A stretch of 26,033 nt of DNA from a candidate division LCP-89 bacterium (lineage in GTDB: Bacteria > Electryoneota > B3-LCP): the NCBI GenBank assembly GCA_025774735.1, contig JALGZU010000028.1:1-26033 (forward strand), read 5' to 3'. Shown in pieces: positions 1 to 6,440 of this stretch. The notes under the pieces were generated by a model, which worked only from the letters and a program-made list of their open reading frames with translations, was not told where the DNA came from and did not search any database. Every line of letters begins with the position of its first letter. Position 1 is the stretch's first letter. The position numbers were made by a program, and so were the translations under genes.

Positions 1-1
1 C

Positions 2-550
2 GACGCTTCCTATCCGGATAATGAGCGGGGCCTGTTGGAAGCGCTGATTCGCTGGCCGGAACTGCGGGCGGCGACCTTCTCCGAGATATCTTCCGAGGAT
101 TTCAAACACGAACAACTTCGCCGGGTCGCCTTTCTGCTCGAAGACGCCTGGGTCAAGGGTGAAGAGCCCACCGGGGAAGAGCTTATCCGTGAAGACACTC
201 CTATAGAAGATGCCCGCTTCATCTCTTCTGCTCTGTCGCAGATGGAATCGCTCTCGAAGCCAGGCGTCGATCCTTTTGCCAAGCGGCGTTACGACGATTT
301 CTTCTACGCTCAGGATTGCTTACGCGCGCTTTTAATCTCGAAATTGAACCGGGACGATCAGAACTTGAAGGCGGAGCTTTTGAAGAAGCCGGCCATCGAG
401 CGCGTCCTGGAGATCCAGGGTGAAATCAAGGCGATCAAGGAACAGCAAAAGGCAATCAGCGAGAAGAAATTCTGGCCTCTGCCCCCCCACCCCAGCATGG
501 ACTTCCCGGAGAAAGCTGAGAACGAGAAGTCCGGCCAGCCGGCCGGTTAG
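2..550 (+). CDS. dnaG: DNA primase, C-terminal part (partial)
   Basis: The frame is open from the left edge and ends at TAG 548-550, giving about 182 residues of a larger protein. The early stretch (NERGLLEALIRWPEL) matches the start of the primase C-terminal helicase-binding domain, where an 'E..LL..L...P' helix is typical. Charged helices follow (residues about 60-150, rich in K, E and Q) and then a disordered Pro/Glu tail. In the full-length family this domain contacts the replicative helicase DnaB and sets priming frequency; the zinc-finger and TOPRIM domains would lie upstream of the window. hslV starts 43 bases after the stop. The assignment rests on the C-terminal domain only, so it is probable rather than certain. 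Confidence 0.7.
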   Translation, partial: DASYPDNERGLLEALIRWPELRAATFSEISSEDFKHEQLRRVAFLLEDAWVKGEEPTGEELIREDTPIEDARFISSALSQMESLSKPGVDPFAKRRYDDFFYAQDCLRALLISKLNRDDQNLKAELLKKPAIERVLEIQGEIKAIKEQQKAISEKKFWPLPPHPSMDFPEKAENEKSGQPAG

Positions 551-593
551 AGTCAGGACGATTGCAATTAACATCCGAGAGGATCTAAATATC

Positions 594-1133
594 ATGAAGA
601 TGGATAGAATGCGCAGCACGACCATCGTGGCGGCGAGGTTGAAGGGCAAGGCCGCCATAGCCGGCGACGGGCAGTTGACGTACGGAGAAGTCATCCTGAA
701 GCACGGCGGCAACAAGCTCCGACGATTAGGCGGCGGCAAGGTGCTGATCGGCTTCGCCGGGACGGCCGCCGATGCCCTCGCTCTTTTCGAAAAGTTCGAA
801 GGCTACATCGAGGCGCACCCGGCCGACCTGCGCCGAGCTGCAGTGGAGTTAGCCAAGGAGTGGCGCACGGACAAGTATCTGCGAAACCTGGAAGCCGTGA
901 TGGCGGTTGTAGATAAGAAGACGATCCTCATGGTCAGCGGCACGGGGGAAGTGGTCGAGCCGGACGACGGCATTCTGGCCATCGGTTCCGGTGCGCCGGA
1001 AGCGCTGGGAGCGGCCCGGGCGCTGGCGAAGCACACCAGGATGTCGGTCAAAGAGATCGTCACGGAAGCGCTGCACATCGCGTCATCCATCTGTATATAC
1101 ACCAACGACCAGATCACGGTCGAGGAGCTATAA
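594..1133 (+). CDS. hslV: ATP-dependent protease subunit HslV (ClpQ)
   Basis: This is the proteolytic subunit of the two-component HslUV protease, a double hexameric ring of N-terminal threonine hydrolases in the cytoplasm. It is 179 residues, the usual family length. Visible landmarks are RSTTIV (catalytic Thr, residue 9 from this start), GDGQLT, GFAGTAADA, EWRTDKYLR, the usually Gly-Pro-Tyr-containing loop here as IGSGAPEA, and the ICIYTND segment near the end. ATG 594 was chosen because a GAGAGG box lies 11 bases upstream. ATG 609 (MRSTTIV) is an alternative giving a short propeptide like that of many homologues. In either case the residues before Thr must be removed to free the active site. 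The gene is followed after 2 bases by hslU and looks intact, unlike its partner. Confidence 0.95.
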   Translation: MKMDRMRSTTIVAARLKGKAAIAGDGQLTYGEVILKHGGNKLRRLGGGKVLIGFAGTAADALALFEKFEGYIEAHPADLRRAAVELAKEWRTDKYLRNLEAVMAVVDKKTILMVSGTGEVVEPDDGILAIGSGAPEALGAARALAKHTRMSVKEIVTEALHIASSICIYTNDQITVEEL

Positions 1134-1135
1134 GA

Positions 1136-2425
1136 TTGAACAACAATAAATCGCTGACGCCGACTCAGATCGTCAAAATCGTTGGCGTCGGCAGCAGGTC
1201 GAGGGGGAGCTGCGCGAGGAGATCCTGCCCAACAACATCATCATGATCGGGCCGACTGGGGTGGGCAAAACCGAGATCGCCCGGCGGCTTGCGGGATTAG
1301 CCAGGGCACCGTTTCTTAAGATCGAAGCGTCCAAGTTCACCGAAGTGGGCTACGTGGGTCGCGACGTGGAGTCGATGATCCGCGACCTGGTGGACATCGC
1401 CGTCTCCAAGGTTAAGGCGGAAGCGGCTCACAAGGTTCAACCCTCCGCTGAGGCCGCAGCCGAGGAGAAGCTGCTGGATCTGTTGCTGCCATTGCCCGAA
1501 ATCAACTCCGACGACGATCCGCCCACGCTGGCCGATACGACACCCGCCGTAGTGCACGCCCGGTCGGAACTGCGACAGAAGCGCGAACGCACCCGCGACA
1601 AAATGCGGACTAAGCTGAAGTCCGGCATCCTGGAGGACAAGACGGTCGAGCTGGACGTCTCCGAGGACAGCCTGAGCATGATGCAGATTTTCAGCCCGGT
1701 GGGGATCGAGGAGATGGGCCTGAACATCCAGGACCTCTTCGGCGGCATCATGCCCAAGAAGCGCAAGAAACGCAAGACTTTCCAAGCTGATCGACATGGA
1801 CAAGGTCATCACCGATGCGATCGACCGGACAGAGAACCTTGGCATCGTCTTCGTGGACGAATTGGACAAGATCGCCGGTAACGGGGGCGGCGGCGCCGGG
1901 CCGGACGTAAGCCGGGAGGGCGTGCAGCGGGACATTCTGCCCGTCATCGAGGGCACGAGCGTGGTGACCAAGTACGGCATCGTCAAGACCGATCACATTC
2001 TCTTCATCGCCGCGGGGGCGTTTCACGCCTCGAAGCCGTCCGACCTGATTCCCGAACTTCAGGGGCGGTTCCCCATCCGGGTGGAACTGGACGCACTTGG
2101 GTCCAGGGAATTCGTGCGCATCCTGACCGAACCGCGCAACGCGCTGGTCAAACAGTACACCGAGCTGCTGAAATCGGAGGGGGTGAAACTGAGCTTCACG
2201 CGCGACGCCATACGCGAGGTTGCACTGATCGCCGACCGGGTCAACCGCAGCATGGAGAACATCGGAGCGCGGCGGCTGCACACGGTCTTGACCACGCTCT
2301 TAGAAGACCTGCTCTTCATGCTCCCGAAAAAGGGCGTGAAGGAGATCGAAATCGACAAGAAACAGGTGAAGAAGAGCCTGGACAAGATCCTGGACGACGA
2401 GGATCTGTCGAGGTATATTTTGTAG
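1136..2425 (+). pseudogene. hslU: HslU ATPase, broken by two frame-shifting deletions
   Basis: HslU is the AAA+ unfoldase that feeds substrates to HslV. The start is TTG 1136, two bases after hslV, with GAGGAG in the end of hslV as ribosome site. Frame 2 gives LTPTQIVK. Near 1178 the reading must move to frame 1 (RWRRQQVEGELREE), and about 22 residues expected between them, including the conserved 'D..I.GQ' segment, are absent. Frame 1 carries Walker A GPTGVGKTE and the FTEVGYVGRDVES region up to about 1779. The match then returns to frame 2 at [10 protein letters not shown], again with about 15 expected residues missing. The rest is well conserved: Walker [21 protein letters not shown], sensor-2 [10 protein letters not shown] and the C-terminal DEDLSRYIL that docks into HslV. 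The strong conservation outside the lesions means either a very recent pseudogene or an assembly error. Confidence 0.9.
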
Positions 2426-2449
2426 TGTAAAGAGACTGATGAGAATTGT

Positions 2450-2474
2450 AAAGGCGGCCGTACAGGTCGCCTTT
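2450..2474 (+). terminator. Probable terminator after hslU
   Basis: An imperfect 10-bp stem (2450-2459 with 2465-2474, one G-U pair) with a 5-base loop begins 25 bases after the hslU stop and contains AAAGGCG/CGCCTTT. The U-tract after it is poor, so termination may be weak. Confidence 0.55.
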
Positions 2475-2534
2475 GTTATGCTAGCTAAGTAATATCGTCA
2501 ATTGAAATATATTTTACAGATATCATTTTATCTC

Positions 2535-2563
2535 TTGACTTAGTTGATTTTAAAAGCTATATT
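2535..2563 (+). promoter_or_regulatory. Promoter, TTGACT-17-TATATT
   Basis: TTGACT (2535-2540) and TATATT (2558-2563) are separated by exactly 17 bp, and the -10 box is followed by A. The same TATATTA box recurs upstream of other genes in the window. The predicted transcript starts near 2570, more than 200 bases before the start codon of the propeller gene, which leaves a long leader. Confidence 0.7.
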
Positions 2564-2569
2564 ACGGGA

Positions 2570-2740
2570 GATTTATCAATCCTGCATATGATCGGCTGAC
2601 ACCTGTGATTTGACGACGATACGGGCTTGACCTGCTCTGGGGTGTGGGTCACCTTGCCGGGACAGATTAAAAGCCTGCTTGACGAAGGCACAGTTGGATT
2701 CATGCTCTGAGGAAACGTGGATCCGGTTGTGCCTTTTTGT
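2570..2740 (+). ncRNA. Structured leader or small RNA ending in terminator-like hairpin
   Basis: Between the promoter at 2535-2563 and the start codon at 2788 lies about 170 bases of non-coding DNA. It ends in a long imperfect hairpin: 2685-2704 pairs with 2716-2735, with about 20 pairs including several G-U, an 8-bp perfect base (AAGGCACA/TGTGCCTT) and an 11-base loop. TTTTT (2734-2738) follows. Upstream, TGACC and GGTCA around 2630-2650 could form a further stem. The arrangement fits either an attenuated or riboswitch-type leader or a free-standing small RNA. I do not recognise a known RNA family in it. The remaining 2475-2534 and 2741-2787 show nothing I can name. Confidence 0.45.
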
Positions 2741-2787
2741 CTATTTGAATGCTGAATAGCTTTGAAAATAATAAATTTGAGCATAAA

Positions 2788-5394
2788 ATGAAGAAGCTAT
2801 CGCTACTAAGTTTGGCAGCCATCATCCTGGCTGCGAATCCCATACCTGCTCCGTGCCAGAGCTGGAACGTGGAACTCTTGGGATCTATGTTTAACTTCTG
2901 GGAAACCGCAGAAGAGGTCGCAGTACAGGGAGACTACGCGTACGTGTACACCGGCGATACCGGTTTCAGTATTCTAAACATTTCAGATCCGGAAAATCCA
3001 AGCGAAGAAGGCACATGGATTACAGCGTGGTCTCCGAATGATATTGTCATTTCCGGGAATTACATGTATGTAGCTGCTGGAGGTTCCGGCCTCCGGGTCG
3101 TAGATATATCCACTCCGGTCGATCCCCGCGAATTGGGATGGTGCAATCTGACAGAAGAGCCTGTAGGATTAACTGTTACTGATGGTTATGCTTATATAGC
3201 ATGTTGTACCGATTTTGACAGCAGCGGTTTTGGTGTGGTTGACATCTCCGATCTACTAAATCCCATTGAGACGAGCTTTTTAAGTTTACCAATGTTTGTC
3301 TACAACGTTGCCATTTCAGGGGATTATGCTTATGTAGCCAACTCTGGATCTGGACTTCAGGTGATAGATATCTCCGATCCTTTTAACCCTTATGTCACGG
3401 GTAATCTACCGGCTCTTCCATACCACAATTTTATGGATGTTGCTGTTTCCGGAGATTATGCCCACATTGCCTGGAGTGCCTGGGGAAGTTATGGGGGTCT
3501 CCTCGTTGCCGATATCTCCGATCCATACAATCCTTTTGAAGTAGATACTTGCTGGATTGGAGCGGGGTCAGCAATCTCTATAAACGAATCCTACGCCTAT
3601 CTGCTGAGCAGTGACCTTCACATCATTGATATTTCCGACCCTGCTTCGCCTGTTCCTATAGGTCTTTACGTAGTAACCAATTCTATTGGAGATTTCACCC
3701 TTCTCAACGAATATGCTTTCATCACAGAATACTTTGGCAATGGACCTCAAGACTGCGCTTTTCATGTTGTAAATGTGACCGACCCTTACAGTCCTACGAC
3801 AACCGGCAGTTACGTTTCCGATGGTTCAGTAGATGGAATAGTGGTTGTCAATGATTATGCTTATCTGTGCGGGTCGAGCTGGCCTGCAACCAACGATCCC
3901 GAAAAGTTTTGGGTGATCGATGTTTCAGATCCGGCATCCCCTCTTGAAATAGGGAGCCTTCAGACGCCCGGTGAAGCAGAGGATCTCGCCGTTGACGGAA
4001 ACTACGCCTATGTTGCGGATGGTGGGTCTGGCTTGCGGGTGATAGACATATCCGATCCTGCAAATCCCGTTGAAGTGGGTTCTATCGCTCCGATGTACAA
4101 CGCGAAAGCAGTAGCCGTTTCGTGGAATCTCGCCTGTGTTGCTGATTATGGTCTAAGAGTAATCATTGTTGCCGATCCTGCAAATCCCATAGAAGTAGGC
4201 TATTTAAACATTTCCCCCTACACTGAGGATGTCGCTTTTTCAGGACCTTATGCCTACCTGACGGATAATGCTACGGGATTGTTAGTGATAAGTATAGCAA
4301 ATCCTGCGTCTCCTGTCATAGTCGGAACTTGGACTGTTCCACTGCCTTATGAAGATGCCTGTGGCGTTGATGTGTCAGGGGATTATGCATACGTCACAAC
4401 CGAAGGCGGAGGAGGATCAGGTCATCTGCGGATTTTAGATATATCAGATCCTGCTAATCCTTCTGAAGTAGGCGCATACAGTTTAGGCTGGGCATACGGA
4501 GTCTCCGTCTCTGGAGAATTCGCGTATGTCGCCACCTATACCGGTCTTCATGTTATAAATGTCTCGGATCCCACAAATCCCTATGAAGTCGGCTATTATT
4601 TAATTCCGGGCAGCTACCAAGATGTTGCGGTTTCGGGTGATCTCGCTTATGTAGCCGACTTATTTTACTTCGCAATTTTTGACTGCGCTGATGCAATAGC
4701 AGATCCGCCGCTAACAGTCGCTTTAACCCCTGAGCCCCCCACTTCCATTCCAGGCGGCGGCGGTTCGTTCGATTTTAACATAGCCGTTGAAAACCACACG
4801 AGTGATCCTTTGGAATTCGACTTATGGACAATAATCCAACTACCCGGTTTCGGAGAAGTGGAAGTGTTGAATGTCCCTGATATTACAATAGCCGCTGATA
4901 CGACCATCGACCGAGACCGCACGCAGGAAGTTCCTGGTTCCGCACCACCGGGGACATACACCTATTACGCATACGTTGGAGATTATCCCTGGCACGCAAT
5001 CGACTACGATTCTTTCACTTTCACCAAGGGTTACTCCGATCAGGGCGGTTCCCTCGGTTCGCCGTCGGACTGGCCCAGCACGGGCGAAGGATTTGAGGAT
5101 TTGATAAACGAATCTGAATTTGAGATCCCCAATGATATTGCTCTCTTAGGCAGTTACCCCAATCCCTTTAATCCCACCACCACCATATTATTCTCCCTGC
5201 CCGACGCGGGGAAAATCAATCTGAGCATCTATGACATTTCCGGTCGGTTAGTAGCAAAGCTCGCCAACGGCTGGCGGGATGCGGGGGTTCATGAAGTCAC
5301 TTTCGATGGATCGGGCTTGGTGTCGGGGGTCTACATCTACAGGCTCATCGCCGGACAGTACGAAGCCAACGGGAAGATGGTGGTGATGAAATAG
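2788..5394 (+). CDS. Exported LVIVD-repeat double beta-propeller with C-terminal sorting domain
   Basis: An 868-residue exported protein of unknown substrate. ATG 2788 gives a clear signal peptide (MKKLSLLSLAAIILA, cleavage near residue 25); an in-frame ATG at 2749 would put 13 polar residues before it and was not used. Residues about 40-635 hold 14 LVIVD-type repeats of the form V.VSGDYAYVA....GL.VIDISDP.NP.EVG. Fourteen is the number expected for two seven-bladed propellers. Residues about 640-750 form a beta-rich module also seen in the proteins at 6441 and 12847. The last 85 residues are the FlgD-like/T9SS-type sorting domain (YPNPFNPTTTI, GRLVAKL, SGVYIYRL, GKMVVMK). LVIVD proteins are thought to act at the cell surface in protein or ligand binding. 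The propeller part is visibly more AT-rich than the tail. Confidence 0.85.
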   Translation: MKKLSLLSLAAIILAANPIPAPCQSWNVELLGSMFNFWETAEEVAVQGDYAYVYTGDTGFSILNISDPENPSEEGTWITAWSPNDIVISGNYMYVAAGGSGLRVVDISTPVDPRELGWCNLTEEPVGLTVTDGYAYIACCTDFDSSGFGVVDISDLLNPIETSFLSLPMFVYNVAISGDYAYVANSGSGLQVIDISDPFNPYVTGNLPALPYHNFMDVAVSGDYAHIAWSAWGSYGGLLVADISDPYNPFEVDTCWIGAGSAISINESYAYLLSSDLHIIDISDPASPVPIGLYVVTNSIGDFTLLNEYAFITEYFGNGPQDCAFHVVNVTDPYSPTTTGSYVSDGSVDGIVVVNDYAYLCGSSWPATNDPEKFWVIDVSDPASPLEIGSLQTPGEAEDLAVDGNYAYVADGGSGLRVIDISDPANPVEVGSIAPMYNAKAVAVSWNLACVADYGLRVIIVADPANPIEVGYLNISPYTEDVAFSGPYAYLTDNATGLLVISIANPASPVIVGTWTVPLPYEDACGVDVSGDYAYVTTEGGGGSGHLRILDISDPANPSEVGAYSLGWAYGVSVSGEFAYVATYTGLHVINVSDPTNPYEVGYYLIPGSYQDVAVSGDLAYVADLFYFAIFDCADAIADPPLTVALTPEPPTSIPGGGGSFDFNIAVENHTSDPLEFDLWTIIQLPGFGEVEVLNVPDITIAADTTIDRDRTQEVPGSAPPGTYTYYAYVGDYPWHAIDYDSFTFTKGYSDQGGSLGSPSDWPSTGEGFEDLINESEFEIPNDIALLGSYPNPFNPTTTILFSLPDAGKINLSIYDISGRLVAKLANGWRDAGVHEVTFDGSGLVSGVYIYRLIAGQYEANGKMVVMK

Positions 5395-5466
5395 GCACGA
5401 GCGGCAGGATAAGGATTACGAGTCGTAGAGGCGGGGTCCCCCTGCCCCCAGAGTTTTCGGGTGAAC

Positions 5467-5496
5467 AAAAACAGCCGCTGTGCAGCGGCTGTTTTT
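5467..5496. terminator. Bidirectional terminator between convergent genes
   Basis: A 13-bp stem (AAAAACAGCCGCT with AGCGGCTGTTTTT) with a 4-base loop has A-runs on one side and T-runs on the other. It serves the propeller gene on the plus strand and the response regulator on the minus strand. Confidence 0.9.
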
Positions 5497-5515
5497 ATAT
5501 AAAAAACGGAAATTG

Positions 5516-5920
5516 CTATTTCGAATCGGGGGCGGCGGCGTCGGGGATCAGCTTGGCGATAAGGTCCTTCATCTGCCAGAACATGTAGGGTTTTTCGAGG
5601 AAACCGTCGGCGCGCTCCTCCTGCATCTGGATTTCCGCCTGGGAGAGTGGCACTCCGCTGATCAGGACGACGGGGGCAGGATTGTCGCTCCCCGGGGCAG
5701 GATTGTCGCTCCCCTTGATCTTTTCGACCAGTTCCACACCGGTCATTTCGGGCATGAAGATGTCGGCGATGACCAGGCTGGGTTGCTGCTCCTGGAAGAT
5801 CTTCCAGCCTTCGAGGCCGTCGGTGGCGTGAAAGATCTCGAAGTCCATATTGTCCAAATAATCATCGAGGATGGTCCGTATGGTGGGATCGTCATCCACG
5901 ACCAGGATTTTGCGTTTCAT
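5516..5920 (-). CDS. Single-domain response regulator (CheY-like receiver)
   Basis: A 134-residue receiver domain with no output domain. Visible are the acidic pocket VVDDD (residues 7-11), the phospho-acceptor Asp53 in IADIFMPEMTG, a switch Ser88 in LISG and the conserved Lys110 in LEKP. Such stand-alone receivers relay phosphate or act by protein-protein contact. No kinase is adjacent; the nearest is the cNMP-domain kinase at 10588-11781, which also lacks a receiver, so pairing is possible but unproven. Residues 70-83 are a tandem duplication GSDNPAP-GSDNPAP in the loop before beta-4, from a perfect 21-bp direct repeat. The alanine/proline-rich C-terminus is short. The start codon is preceded on its strand by a weak AAGGGA-like site. 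Confidence 0.9.
   Translation of the reverse strand: MKRKILVVDDDPTIRTILDDYLDNMDFEIFHATDGLEGWKIFQEQQPSLVIADIFMPEMTGVELVEKIKGSDNPAPGSDNPAPVVLISGVPLSQAEIQMQEERADGFLEKPYMFWQMKDLIAKLIPDAAAPDSK
5673..5714. repeat. Perfect 21-bp tandem duplication inside the response regulator
   Basis: Units 5673-5693 and 5694-5714 are identical. Each begins GGGGCAGG and ends GCTCCCC, so the unit has quasi-palindromic ends. The duplication is in frame and adds seven residues. Confidence 0.95.
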
Positions 5921-6061
5921 AAAGAGAGTCCCTTCGTATTACGGGTGATCCTCCACACTATCCGCCCAATAGTGAGGGAGTTCATGGAACGCGAAAGTGT
6001 GGGTCCAGTGAACCCAAAATAGGGAATTATTACGCGGAATTCAATTTGAATCGAAAGATTG
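5921..6061. other. Intergenic region between response regulator and tRNA-Glu
   Basis: No gene is seen. A 6-bp inverted repeat CACTAT/ATAGTG (5956-5961 and 5969-5974, 7-base gap) lies 36 bases upstream of the response regulator start, and a GGGT/ACCC hairpin lies at about 6001-6015. Either could belong to the tRNA transcript end or to an operator. I see no convincing TATATT promoter for the response regulator here, so it may be read through from the tRNA gene. Confidence 0.35.
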
Positions 6062-6133
6062 TGACCCCCAGGGGACTCGAACCCCTGTTGCAGGGTCGAA
6101 AACCCTGAGTCCTAACCACTAGACGAGGGGGCC
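6062..6133 (-). tRNA. tRNA-Glu (anticodon UUC)
   Basis: The minus strand folds as a full cloverleaf. The acceptor GGCCCCC pairs with GGGGGTC, the D-arm is GTCT...GGAC, the anticodon arm is CAGGG-TTTTCGA-CCCTG (anticodon TTC) and the T-arm is AGGGG-TTCGAGT-CCCCT. The discriminator base is A and a 3' CCA is not encoded. A promoter with the window's common -10 box lies directly upstream. Confidence 0.95.
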
Positions 6134-6157
6134 TTGTAAACCGTTTTTTAATCAAGT

Positions 6158-6186
6158 AATATAATTAAGGGGGAGAAAAAATCCAA
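6158..6186 (-). promoter_or_regulatory. Promoter of tRNA-Glu, TTGGAT-17-TATATT
   Basis: On the minus strand TTGGAT (6186-6181) is followed after 17 bp by TATATT (6163-6158) and then A. Transcription would begin near 6151, 18 bases before the tRNA 5' end. Confidence 0.75.
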
Positions 6187-6376
6187 ACAGATTTTATTGA
6201 AATAGACATCAAATGTCATTGAAAAGAAGAGCATCGCCGTCATCGGTGCAAATTTTGGAAAAATCCCTACCTAAACAGCGACTGATAAGGTCTACCTTCG
6301 TTCACGCTATAATTACGATGACAAGCCGGGAAGGTTAGGCGATTTTTCAAGAAAATTTCAAACTTTATAAAAGCTA
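6187..6376. other. Gene-free stretch upstream of the deacetylase-like gene
   Basis: No coding frame is convincing. A TATAAT at 6308-6313 has no -35 box at a suitable distance. I see nothing else that can be supported. Confidence 0.4.
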
Positions 6377-6405
6377 TTGCTTTTGGGCCGATTATTTGTT
6401 ATATT
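6377..6405 (+). promoter_or_regulatory. Promoter, TTGCTT-17-TATATT
   Basis: TTGCTT (6377-6382) and TATATT (6400-6405, followed by A) are 17 bp apart. The predicted start near 6412 leaves a leader of about 28 bases before ATG 6441. Confidence 0.75.
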
Positions 6406-6440
6406 AAGGTTTGACACTCCATTTATACAAGGCCTCTATC

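Noticed and set aside
2508..2513. Another TATATT between hslU and the propeller gene
   Set aside because: No TTG-type box lies at 17 bp upstream; the region is AT-rich and the match is likely chance.
2570..2740. The leader as 6S RNA, signal-recognition RNA or T-box
   Set aside because: The two ends do not pair as in 6S RNA, no GGAA-type signal-recognition tip is present, and no T-box antiterminator sequence is seen.
2749..2787. Upstream in-frame ATG for the propeller protein
   Set aside because: It would place 13 polar residues before a typical signal peptide, and no ribosome site is seen before it.
6308..6313. A perfect TATAAT
   Set aside because: There is no -35 hexamer at 16-18 bp upstream, and the better promoter at 6377-6405 lies nearer the gene.
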